From: Duncaniella dubosii
Lineage (GTDB): Bacteria > Bacteroidota > Bacteroidia > Bacteroidales > Muribaculaceae
Assembly (NCBI RefSeq): GCF_004803915.1
Contig: NZ_CP039396.1
Span: 1,116,001 to 1,180,000, forward strand
Reading direction: 5' to 3'
DNA length: 64,000 nt
Shown: positions 52,098-59,989 of the stretch, piece after piece
Layout of the letters: the number at the start of each line of letters is the position of its first letter
Position numbering within the stretch: the first letter of the stretch is position 1
The notes under the pieces: model-generated
The model's input: the letters and a program-made list of their open reading frames with translations, nothing else
The model's database searches: none
What the model was told of the DNA's origin: nothing
Program-made: the position numbers and the translations under genes

Positions 52098-53047
52098 CAG
52101 TCGGCGGAACTTGGAGTTGATATGTAGCGCGTATAGGAATTCATGAAGCGATTGAATGCAGGAATCTTCATCAGCACATATTCGAATATCGCATATCCGA
52201 TGAGCGTACATGCTATACCGGCGAGCACATCAATCACATAGTGGTGAGAGGTATAGACAGCCGTAAACCATATACCCATGCAGATTACCGCGAAAAGCAC
52301 CCGTATCCACCACGGGCAGCGGGCCTTGAGCGAGTAGATGAACGCTATGAGCATGTAGGCCGAGTGGAGCGACGGGAGCGCGGCAAACACGTTTGCATTA
52401 CGGGAATAGAGACCGTGGAAAATATCAAGACCCATCATTTCATCCCAGCGACCGAGTCCGGCAACCTCACCGGGAGTTCCGATTATGAAATCGAAACCAT
52501 GCGAGGCCACATACCACGGCGGAGCGGCGGGATGGACATAATAGAACGCGAATCCGAGCAGATTCACAAACAGAAAGACGAGCGAGAAGTGAAGATAGAC
52601 CTTATACTGGCGCTTGAAATAGAGCCACAGTCCGAAAAGAATGGGGACAGGGACCCAGCACAGGTAGAAGATTCCGGCAAAGAAATCCATGAGCTTGCTC
52701 GTATGCAGCGCAAAAAACTCGTTTGGCGTAAGCGTACCGGCTGCGGTGACTATACCGAATATGTTTTTCTCGTTTTCATAGAGATTCCTGATGTCGACGG
52801 GATTCACCTCGTAGTTGGGAAGGATGTTCATCCAGTCATAGGAGATTCCGAACACCGCAAACGGAAGCATGGCCACCACAAGCCGGCGCGTCGTGTCAGT
52901 CACAAACAGCAGCAGGGTCAGGATGACGGCAATGTAAATGTGTTCCGGCCTGAAACCGACACAGAGGCAGGTCACAAGCAGCCAGACAAGCACTACCGGG
53001 ATAATGATGGTTGTCTCCCGGCGCGACGGAAGATTGATTACAGACAT
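52097..53047 (-). CDS. PAP2-family, AUR1-like inositol phosphorylceramide synthase candidate
   Basis: 316 residues with about six to seven helices. The AUR1-type elements are YYVHPAAPPWYVA, the His motif ALPSLHSAYML and HHYVIDVLAG (catalytic His and Asp). This combination is that of IPC synthases rather than plain phosphatases. It would transfer a phosphoinositol-type head group to ceramide, in line with the sphingolipids of Bacteroidales (inference). It lies between two CDP-alcohol transferase genes. Confidence 0.75.
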   Translation of the reverse strand: MSVINLPSRRETTIIIPVVLVWLLVTCLCVGFRPEHIYIAVILTLLLFVTDTTRRLVVAMLPFAVFGISYDWMNILPNYEVNPVDIRNLYENEKNIFGIVTAAGTLTPNEFFALHTSKLMDFFAGIFYLCWVPVPILFGLWLYFKRQYKVYLHFSLVFLFVNLLGFAFYYVHPAAPPWYVASHGFDFIIGTPGEVAGLGRWDEMMGLDIFHGLYSRNANVFAALPSLHSAYMLIAFIYSLKARCPWWIRVLFAVICMGIWFTAVYTSHHYVIDVLAGIACTLIGYAIFEYVLMKIPAFNRFMNSYTRYISTPSSAD

Positions 53048-53069
53048 TAATGAGACTATTTTAGACGTT

Positions 53070-53786
53070 TTATTTAGTGCCTTTCAGTAGTCTGCGGCAA
53101 TGGTTGATGCGGGCGAAGGCAGTGATGTTGGCAAAAACCGCAATGACACTCATGCAGACGATGAGAATGATGACAGCGTTGAAAGATGCGGGGTCTACGC
53201 ACTGACCGGCAATTCCGGTGGCAAGCGCACCGATTGTAGTCACGACCACGCGCTCGGGACGCTGCATGAAACCGACCTTGCATTCCAGACCGAGACCTTC
53301 GGCCCGCGCACGGACATAGCTTACCATGATTGAGCCGACCAAAGCCACGAAGGTTATAAGCGCACCGATAATATATCCAGTCTGAATGAGATAGTAGCTC
53401 AGGCCGCCAAGCGTGAACAGCTCGCAGTAGCGGTCAAGCACAGAGTCATACATAGCTCCGAATGTCGAGGTCATATTGCCGAGGCGGGCCACCTGTCCGT
53501 CAAGCATGTCGAAGAGTGAGAACAGAATGATGACCACTCCACCCCATGTGAGAAGCCCATAGTTCATATCGGTATCAGTAGCCGTATATCCGGCATAGAC
53601 AAAAATCATGGCAGCAGCTATATTGCCGAGCAGACCGATAGTGGTAACCATATTGGGTGTGACACCGATGCGGATCAGGAAACGCACGAAAGGGTTGATT
53701 ACAAAATAGATGCCTTGCTGAAGGCTGTCGCGGAATCGCTTGAACATGGAAGTTTTCTGTGAGATTATTATTTCGTTGTCAGGCAT
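53070..53786 (-). CDS. CDP-alcohol phosphatidyltransferase, phosphatidylinositol-phosphate-synthase-like
   Basis: 238 residues with six helices. The signature is DMLDGQVARLGNMTSTFGAM then YDSVLDRYCE (D-G-x2-A-R-x8-G-x3-D-x3-D). The following SYVRARAEGLGLECKVGFMQRPER segment is typical of enzymes using CDP-diacylglycerol and inositol phosphate, read here as two parts (SYVRARAEGLG and GFMQRPER). It would make phosphatidylinositol phosphate at the inner membrane. A second Met at residue 14 is an alternative start. Confidence 0.78.
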   Translation of the reverse strand: MPDNEIIISQKTSMFKRFRDSLQQGIYFVINPFVRFLIRIGVTPNMVTTIGLLGNIAAAMIFVYAGYTATDTDMNYGLLTWGGVVIILFSLFDMLDGQVARLGNMTSTFGAMYDSVLDRYCELFTLGGLSYYLIQTGYIIGALITFVALVGSIMVSYVRARAEGLGLECKVGFMQRPERVVVTTIGALATGIAGQCVDPASFNAVIILIVCMSVIAVFANITAFARINHCRRLLKGTK

Positions 53787-53831
53787 TTTATTCTAAGATT
53801 AAAAATTCTTTATGTTTCAGCATGATGGCGG

Positions 53832-54410
53832 TCAGGGCTTCTCAGTGTGAGACTTTTTATTGCCGAGAGCCATCAGACGGTCATAGCGGAGAATCATATT
53901 CACAAGACGTATGGCGTATGGATCAAAAGCCGTCGGACGGTAGACGAAATTGCGCTGGAGGACAAAATTCCACCCCCACGAAACCGCGAGCGATGCGGCA
54001 AGACGCGCCGCAGCAAAAATGCCGTCGGGCCTGAATCCGAGTTTTATCAGCCATTCCCAGTTAGACAGGAGAGTCGCGAGGCCGGTCGTTCCATACATGT
54101 TTAGAAGCAGCGAACCGGTCCAGACAAGAAAATATTTCACCCCTACAGCCTTGACACTCTGTCCGGCCGCATGAAAAGTGAAACGATAGTTTATGCAGCA
54201 GTTCACCACGCCTCCGGCAATCGCTCCGACAGCCACCGAAAGATTCGAACGGTAAAAGGGATCAAGCGCTATGAATACGAATGAATAGAATAGCATACTC
54301 ATTCCGAGGTCAATCCATGATGCCACCTGCGATGACACGGATGAACGCAGAAAAGTGGAAACAAGGCCGCCTCCGTGAAGGAATTTATGTTTCAGCTGTG
54401 AAAAATTCAT
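53832..54410 (-). CDS. GtrA-like family membrane protein
   Basis: 192 residues with four hydrophobic helices: two near residues 30-75 and two near 85-150. NYRFTFHAAG and NFVLQRNFVYRP are the paired Arg/Phe motifs at helix ends typical of GtrA. GtrA proteins are linked to flipping of polyprenyl-phosphate sugars. In this lipid cluster a flippase for a lipid or head-group intermediate is possible. It lies between pgpA and the CDP-alcohol transferase gene. Confidence 0.82.
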   Translation of the reverse strand: MNFSQLKHKFLHGGGLVSTFLRSSVSSQVASWIDLGMSMLFYSFVFIALDPFYRSNLSVAVGAIAGGVVNCCINYRFTFHAAGQSVKAVGVKYFLVWTGSLLLNMYGTTGLATLLSNWEWLIKLGFRPDGIFAAARLAASLAVSWGWNFVLQRNFVYRPTAFDPYAIRLVNMILRYDRLMALGNKKSHTEKP

Positions 54411-54444
54411 TTATATTATTTTGCAGAATGAAAACAGAGAGTTT

Positions 54445-54960
54445 TCAGGTGAACATATACATTAAAAGGGCAAGAATTACAGCACCATAGATTCCGGCAA
54501 GAATATCATCGGCCATGATGCCGGTTCCTCCGGGCAGATCTTCCATCTTGCGGACTCCCAATGGTTTTACAATGTCAAAGAAGCGGAATAAAACAAGCGA
54601 CACGAACGCCCATAGCCAGAACGAACCGCTCTCAAGCGGACGAGGCGTAGCCGCAAATACCGAAAGCGGCAGCATGGTTATCCACTGCCCGACAGTCTCG
54701 TCCATGACCACACGCGACGGATCAGGCCCCCAGTAGTTCTCAGCGATACCGGCCGACCATATACCCAAAACGGTGAACACGACAATCAGTCCGAGCGTGG
54801 CAAGAAATGTCCCTGTGACATGACCAGTCAGTGCGAGCGGCAGCCAAAGCACAAGACCGACAACAGCCCCGGCCGTACCGGGCCCCCAAGGCCAATAGCC
54901 TGCGCCAAATGACGTGGCTATGAATTTAGGAAAAAACGGAAAGCGGTGGTTTTCTGTCAT
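54445..54960 (-). CDS. pgpA: Phosphatidylglycerophosphatase A family protein
   Basis: 171 residues with four helices. PgpA motifs are SFGAGYWPWGPGTAG, VMDETVGQWITM (metal-binding Asp and Glu), LFRFFDIVKPLG and GGTGIMADDILAGIY. In most bacteria it dephosphorylates PGP. In the inositol-lipid clusters of Bacteroides the neighbouring PgpA-like protein is proposed to act on phosphatidylinositol phosphate. Its start overlaps the end of the ATP-grasp gene by 4 bases. Confidence 0.88.
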   Translation of the reverse strand: MTENHRFPFFPKFIATSFGAGYWPWGPGTAGAVVGLVLWLPLALTGHVTGTFLATLGLIVVFTVLGIWSAGIAENYWGPDPSRVVMDETVGQWITMLPLSVFAATPRPLESGSFWLWAFVSLVLFRFFDIVKPLGVRKMEDLPGGTGIMADDILAGIYGAVILALLMYMFT

Positions 54961-55823
54961 TTCTTCTTCGATTTAGCTGCATTGTGTTTCTTAATCTCTG
55001 CAAGTATGGCACGTGCGATGACACCAGAAGCCTCGACGCGGCAAGCGGCAAAGCTCGGCCAGTCGTTGAAATCAATGATTGAGAAAGACCCGTCGGGGAG
55101 GATGATTGCATCACCTCCGTAGATCTTTATGTCAAGCGCCTCAGCCGCACGGTTACATACCTCCTTGAAAGCTTCGTGGTCAAACGATGGCTTATCCTCG
55201 TCCATCGCCTGCTTGTCGCGTGAGCCGTGGTGATAGAAGCAATAGAACCACGGTGTGCCGTAGACTCCATAGAATTTAAGCAGCTCACCTTCGATATGTC
55301 GGCTGACAACAGCACGCTTGATGCCACGCAGGAAGTATTCCTGCACCACCTCCTGAGCCTCCTCGGGATGACGGACATACGTGACATCTTCCTTGTGCAT
55401 CGTATGGAAATCGCCACGTTTTACCCAAGCCTTCGTCATTCCGAGCTTGTTCATGCGGTCGATCACTCTCTCGTCGGTGTTGACCATTATGCTTTCGGGC
55501 GTAGGGATATTGCTGCCGATGAGGATACGGGTCAGGCGCTCGCGCGTACAGTTCTCGACTCCATAGCCTGAGTTGATGACCAGCGCACCTTCATCTTCCT
55601 TTCGCTGGAGCACAGGGAAAGAGCGGTGATGACGGCACATGTTTATTATTATGTCTTCATTCACAGCGCCGGCCACGAGTTGCTCCTCACTATAGATTTT
55701 CACCTCACAGCCACGTTTGCGCAACTGGTCGGCTGTCAGGTTGAGGATTGAAGCGTCATTGCCTATATGGTTAGGCGAAAAGACACCCGCTCTCATTATT
55801 CCGGCTATTTTTATATCAGCCAT
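54957..55823 (-). CDS. ATP-grasp enzyme of unknown substrate
   Basis: 288 residues with an ATP-grasp layout: an N-terminal Rossmann-like part, AWVKRGDFHTMHKED in the ATP-binding half, IEGELLKFYGVYG, and the C-terminal metal-binding stretch SIIDFNDWPSF with Asp and Asn. The C-terminus is Lys-rich. It may be RimK-like (peptide bond forming) or like inositol polyphosphate 5/6-kinases, which share this fold. The cluster context makes a phospho-sugar or inositol kinase attractive, but this is a guess. It overlaps pgpA by 4 bases. Confidence 0.7.
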   Translation of the reverse strand: MADIKIAGIMRAGVFSPNHIGNDASILNLTADQLRKRGCEVKIYSEEQLVAGAVNEDIIINMCRHHRSFPVLQRKEDEGALVINSGYGVENCTRERLTRILIGSNIPTPESIMVNTDERVIDRMNKLGMTKAWVKRGDFHTMHKEDVTYVRHPEEAQEVVQEYFLRGIKRAVVSRHIEGELLKFYGVYGTPWFYCFYHHGSRDKQAMDEDKPSFDHEAFKEVCNRAAEALDIKIYGGDAIILPDGSFSIIDFNDWPSFAACRVEASGVIARAILAEIKKHNAAKSKKK

Positions 55824-55895
55824 TATCGGTTAATTTTAGAGACCGCACGGTCTCGAAGAGATGATGATATGATGGTTAAATTCTTATATTTTATG

Positions 55896-56609
55896 TCAGT
55901 CACCGGGCGATTCAGCAAGAAATCTTTCGGCCTCCGCGATGTCACCGGGACGGTCAATGTCGATGATTTTTGAGAACTGCCAAGCCTTGAGCCGCAGACC
56001 CGACGCAACCAGCGCACGCTGGAAATCACGCATGCGGCTGACACCGGATGCCGCACAGTCGGCAAGGACGGAAAGTGCCTCCGGCCTGAGTGCATAGATA
56101 CCGCCTGAGACATAGCGCACACCGGGCACGGGGTTGTCGAGAAAGCCTGTTATATCGCCTTCGGGTGTCGCGGCAATGTAAAGTGGCTTTTCATCATCGA
56201 CATAGGTCGTGACACCCATATAGCCGTCGGACTCACTGTCGGACTCAAAATCGGAAATGAAACGCGCAAACTCCCCGGGACGGAAAATGCTGTCGACTGT
56301 CAGAAGACAGAAGGAACGGTCACTGTCAAGCAATTCCGAAAGCGCATGGAAACTTTCCATCGAACCTGCGGTCGACTTTTCAATGACACGCAAGGCTGCC
56401 TTGGTCGATAGCGAGCGCAGACGTGCGGCGACCTCCGGCATCGAAGGATTTGTGATGACGCTGATACATCCGGCTTCGGTCGAATCGAGAATGCCGATCA
56501 GACGTTCTATCATCGCTTCGCCAGTCAAAGTGACCAGTGGCTTGGGCAGGATGTAATTTTCTCCGGCCAGTCGAGAGCCTTGTCCGGCAGCTATAATCGC
56601 ATAGTCCAT
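55896..56609 (-). CDS. Nucleotidyltransferase (NTP_transferase family)
   Basis: 237 residues. The N-terminal signature is IIAAGQGSRL then ILPKPLV (nucleotide binding loop and Lys). A second acidic stretch is CLLTVDSIFRPGEF, and IIDIDRPGDIAEAERF near the end carries the metal-binding Asp. It activates a phosphorylated small molecule with CTP, GTP or another NTP. With two CDP-alcohol transferases nearby, a CTP:phosphoinositol or CTP:phospho-alcohol role is possible (inference). It follows pdxA by 28 bases. Confidence 0.82.
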   Translation of the reverse strand: MDYAIIAAGQGSRLAGENYILPKPLVTLTGEAMIERLIGILDSTEAGCISVITNPSMPEVAARLRSLSTKAALRVIEKSTAGSMESFHALSELLDSDRSFCLLTVDSIFRPGEFARFISDFESDSESDGYMGVTTYVDDEKPLYIAATPEGDITGFLDNPVPGVRYVSGGIYALRPEALSVLADCAASGVSRMRDFQRALVASGLRLKAWQFSKIIDIDRPGDIAEAERFLAESPGD

Positions 56610-56637
56610 AGGTTGTGTTCGTTGCTATCCGGGTTTA

Positions 56638-57723
56638 TCAGGCTTTCTCTACTGGAAGCTTGTCATTTCCTTTATCGTATGACTGGTGGCGCAACGGATT
56701 GGCGGTTGCGGCAGCCTCACGGCGGCGGTTGCGGTAGATGTCGATAGCAGAGTAGATGGCCTCACGCATAGACTGCTCGTCGGCCTTCCCCTGCCCCACT
56801 ATATCATAGGCAGTTCCATGGTCGGGAGATGTGCGCACATAAGGCAGTCCGGCGGTGAAATTGACACCGCGCTCTCCGGCAAGAACCTTGAACGGGGTCA
56901 GACCCTGATCGTGATACATAGCGAGCACGCCGTCAAACTTAGTATAGTTCCCACTGCCGAAGAACCCGTCGGGTGCATAAGGCCCGAAAGCAAGCACCTT
57001 GCGTTTCATCGCCTCTTCGATAGCCGGAGCGATGATCTCGGTCTCCTCGCTGCCGATTATGCCTCCATCGCCGGCATGGGGATTTAGCGAGAGTACCGCG
57101 ATGCGCGGGCCGTGTATGCCGAAATCCTCGACGAGCGAGCGGTTGAAAGCGACCAGCTTGTCGGTTATTCCTTTCGATGTGATAGATCCGGCAACATTAG
57201 AAATCGGTTCATGGATAGTCACGAGAGCCACACGCAGCCCTTCGGCACACATTATCATCATGGCCTGATGACCTTCGCCGAGACGATCCTGAAGATATTC
57301 GGTGTGGCCCGGGAAGTTGAAATCATCGCTATGGATGGTCTTCTTGTTGATAGGTGCGGTAACGAGCACGTCAATGAGACCGTCGCGAAGGTCTGAGACG
57401 GCACGTTCGAGCGCAGCAAGAGCAGCCTTGCCGCCATTAGGCGTAGGCTGTCCCGGCTCAAGTTTACAGTCCTCGCCTACGACATTGATGATGTTGATTT
57501 CATCAGTAGCGGCGCTGTCGGGACTGTCAATCTGGAATAACTTAAATTCGGGAAGCTCCATACCCTTGCGATAGTAGTTGGCAATCTTGGCCGAACCGTA
57601 TATGACGGGGGTGCAGAGTTCGGTTATGCGGGTGTCGCCCAATGCTTTGAGCAGCACCTCATAGCCGATGCCGTTGATATCGCCGTGGGTGATTCCCACT
57701 TTTATTTTTTTATCGTGTTCCAT
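56638..57723 (-). CDS. pdxA: 4-Hydroxythreonine-4-phosphate dehydrogenase
   Basis: 361 residues, NAD-dependent PdxA family. It has GITHGDINGIGYEV at the N-terminus, NFPGHTEYL (metal-binding His) and the segment MYHDQGLTPFKVL with the second metal His. GVNFTAGLPYVRTSPDHGTA is the substrate signature, cited as GLPYVRTSPDHG. It oxidises 4-phosphohydroxythreonine in pyridoxal phosphate synthesis. The C-terminal about 25 residues (RRREAAATANPLRHQ onward) are a variable tail. It heads the minus-strand lipid cluster, possibly with a weak TAATTTTA box near 57803-57810. Confidence 0.94.
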   Translation of the reverse strand: MEHDKKIKVGITHGDINGIGYEVLLKALGDTRITELCTPVIYGSAKIANYYRKGMELPEFKLFQIDSPDSAATDEINIINVVGEDCKLEPGQPTPNGGKAALAALERAVSDLRDGLIDVLVTAPINKKTIHSDDFNFPGHTEYLQDRLGEGHQAMMIMCAEGLRVALVTIHEPISNVAGSITSKGITDKLVAFNRSLVEDFGIHGPRIAVLSLNPHAGDGGIIGSEETEIIAPAIEEAMKRKVLAFGPYAPDGFFGSGNYTKFDGVLAMYHDQGLTPFKVLAGERGVNFTAGLPYVRTSPDHGTAYDIVGQGKADEQSMREAIYSAIDIYRNRRREAAATANPLRHQSYDKGNDKLPVEKA

Positions 57724-57872
57724 TGCTTGGCTTTGGTGTTACGGACAGGCAAAAAGGCCACTATTCTTATCGGAACGAGCCTATTAACCTAAAATTAATC
57801 GGTAAAATTACGAAAAAATCCCTCACCAACAGCCAAAACCATTGCGCCCCTATCCCTTTTAACAATCTTTAA

Positions 57873-59666
57873 CCCCTATTTAAACCGAATCTACAGAGGC
57901 CGGACATTTCCACGGGACCACAGGTTGAAAAGGAAGGTGTCGCATCCGGGCTCACATTCACTTGGGAAGACAAAATCAAGACCTATGGAGGCGATGTTTT
58001 CTACACCGTCTATCTCGGTGAAAGCCGTGAGACAATGTCAGCTGTGGCCACCGAGCTGAAGGTCACACAATGGGAAACCAAGGATCTTGCCGCAGGCAAG
58101 ACGTATTACTGGCGTGTCGACTCACGCAATGACATCGGCACAACCGAAGGCACCGTATGGAGCTTCTCGACCACAGCCGGCGGTGTGCTCTTCTATACAG
58201 ATTTCACCACCAGCCCTGCCGAATATGCTGAAAAATACGGCTCGCTCTCGGGCAACACCGACATTTTCAAAAAAGGTTCTAAAAACGACTCCATGACATT
58301 CAACGGAATGGTAATCGGTGTCGGTGCTACCTCAAGCCGAATCGTAGCCATGCCGGGCTGCTTCTCGGAAGACGGCAGCAAAGACTACGGTCCTGCCACC
58401 GATGACGACAAGGGCGCTACAGCAAACTGCATCCAGTTTATCAACGGCAGCGAATATGTCACCACCCCCGCCGTACAGGGCCCGTGTGTAATCACCTATT
58501 ACCTCGGCAATCCCTCGACCTCTCAGCAGACAGTCAAGCTCTACACCATAGCCGGTGGAGACGAGACTTCGCAGGACCTAGTGCTTGGTGCCAAGAAGAG
58601 AATCTTCAAGTTCACTTCGACCTACACCAATGCAGGTGAAGTCCGGTTCCGTCTCGAATCAAACGGAAAGAAAATAGATGTCAACGACATCATCATCGAG
58701 CGCTACATCGCCCCCGACGGGGAAGAACCTCTCGAACTGACAGCCGGTAGCCTCGACAACACAATCGAATATACCGACGGTTCACTCGCCCTCACATTCA
58801 ATCAGGAAGTGAAATATGAAGGCACAGCCACAATAGAAGGCTGCCACCAGTTCGAGACCATCTCAGTAGGCACATCGGGCTCCAAGCTCAGCATCGCCTA
58901 CGAGGCACTCGATGCAAATTCGACCTACACTGTCAAGTTCCCCGAAGGAGTCCTGACCAACGTTGCCGGCGACAAATCGTTTGTCGGTGAAATCAAAATC
59001 ATCACAAAGGATTTCCCGCGCGAAAAGATCGACGGCGAAACCCACTGGGGCAAGGCAGCAAAGACCCTTCCTCTGAATTTCGCACCCTTCAACGAAACCG
59101 CACCTTTCGAAACCGTAGGTTCCCTCGTCCAGACCTCACAAAACGACTACCCCCACTGGTATCAGGTTGGCGGCGGAACAAATGCGGGTGAAGTCACAGC
59201 CGACCACGTTGCCTTCCGCTCATCTTCAAGCAGCGATAAAGTCATGGCTTACTATGGCGAAGAAGCAAAGAAGATGTATATCGAGGTCGACGCAGACGAT
59301 GAGACAACCGTCCGTCTGAAGATTCAGGAAACACGCAACGCCGACATCGCACCGACATGGCGCACAATCCGCGTGCTGACCGAAAAGGATCTTCCATTCA
59401 AGGGCGAGCTTGAACTCAACCCCACATCGCGCTTCATCAAGATCACTCCCGCATCGGTTTCAGGCACGGTACGCCTCAACGCTTTCCGCATCTCGGATGC
59501 CAACGGCAACTTCGGAGAGGACTTCAGCGGAATCTCCGACATCACCGCCGACGACAATGCTCCTGTCGAATACTTCAACATGCAGGGCATCCGCGTCGAC
59601 AGCCCGGCTCCCGGTCTCTACATCCGTCGTCAGGGCAACCGTGTCGAAAAAGTAATAGTGAAATAA
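57873..59666 (+). CDS. 5'-truncated exported protein with FN3/Ig-like domains and C-terminal sorting tail
   Basis: The frame is open from 57873 to 59666, but the first ATG (58035) falls inside a fibronectin-type III-like domain whose earlier strands (GVASGLTFTWEDKIK, VFYTVYLGESRET) are encoded upstream of it. No signal peptide or start codon precedes it, so the 5' part is missing. Later come a strand-rich domain (58200-58700) and an SbsA-type Ig-like domain (LTAGSLDNTIEYTDGSLALT). The C-terminus (VEYFNMQGIRVD ... GLYIRRQGNRVEKVIVK) resembles sorting tails of Prevotella-type secreted proteins. It is either a pseudogene or a deletion/assembly junction. A strong terminator follows. Confidence 0.7.
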   Translation, partial: PLFKPNLQRPDISTGPQVEKEGVASGLTFTWEDKIKTYGGDVFYTVYLGESRETMSAVATELKVTQWETKDLAAGKTYYWRVDSRNDIGTTEGTVWSFSTTAGGVLFYTDFTTSPAEYAEKYGSLSGNTDIFKKGSKNDSMTFNGMVIGVGATSSRIVAMPGCFSEDGSKDYGPATDDDKGATANCIQFINGSEYVTTPAVQGPCVITYYLGNPSTSQQTVKLYTIAGGDETSQDLVLGAKKRIFKFTSTYTNAGEVRFRLESNGKKIDVNDIIIERYIAPDGEEPLELTAGSLDNTIEYTDGSLALTFNQEVKYEGTATIEGCHQFETISVGTSGSKLSIAYEALDANSTYTVKFPEGVLTNVAGDKSFVGEIKIITKDFPREKIDGETHWGKAAKTLPLNFAPFNETAPFETVGSLVQTSQNDYPHWYQVGGGTNAGEVTADHVAFRSSSSSDKVMAYYGEEAKKMYIEVDADDETTVRLKIQETRNADIAPTWRTIRVLTEKDLPFKGELELNPTSRFIKITPASVSGTVRLNAFRISDANGNFGEDFSGISDITADDNAPVEYFNMQGIRVDSPAPGLYIRRQGNRVEKVIVK

Positions 59667-59747
59667 GAGTGCTGATCAATAACCGACGGATGGCGTGACC
59701 ATCTGTCTTATTTCCGTGAGGAAACAGAGAGTCTTTGACTACGAACC

Positions 59748-59790
59748 GCAACCCGGACGGCCTTCCAAGGCCGTCCGGGTTGCCTTTTTT
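59748..59790 (+). terminator. Strong intrinsic terminator
   Basis: GCAACCCGGACGGCCTT (59748-59764) pairs with AAGGCCGTCCGGGTTGC (59767-59783), followed by CTTTTTT. Confidence 0.92.
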
Positions 59791-59937
59791 ACATACCGCC
59801 TCCATCCGCCCCCCGATGTCAGGCACAGATATTGAACCCTCTAAATATGACTCGTATGCAGCCGGCGCGAAACGATGTCATTGCCACGCATAAAACCGCG
59901 ATTTTAGCCCTGCGACACTTTCATTTACATATTATTT

Positions 59938-59968
59938 TTTGTAACTATTTAATTTTTAGCTAACTTTG
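59938..59968 (+). promoter_or_regulatory. Promoter of the acyl-CoA ligase gene
   Basis: TTTG (59938-59941), a 19-base spacer, then TAACTTTG (59961-59968). This is the best -33/-7 match in the window. The predicted start is about 15 bases before the ATG at 59990. Confidence 0.8.
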
Positions 59969-59989
59969 CACCCCAAAGCAGCCAACATT

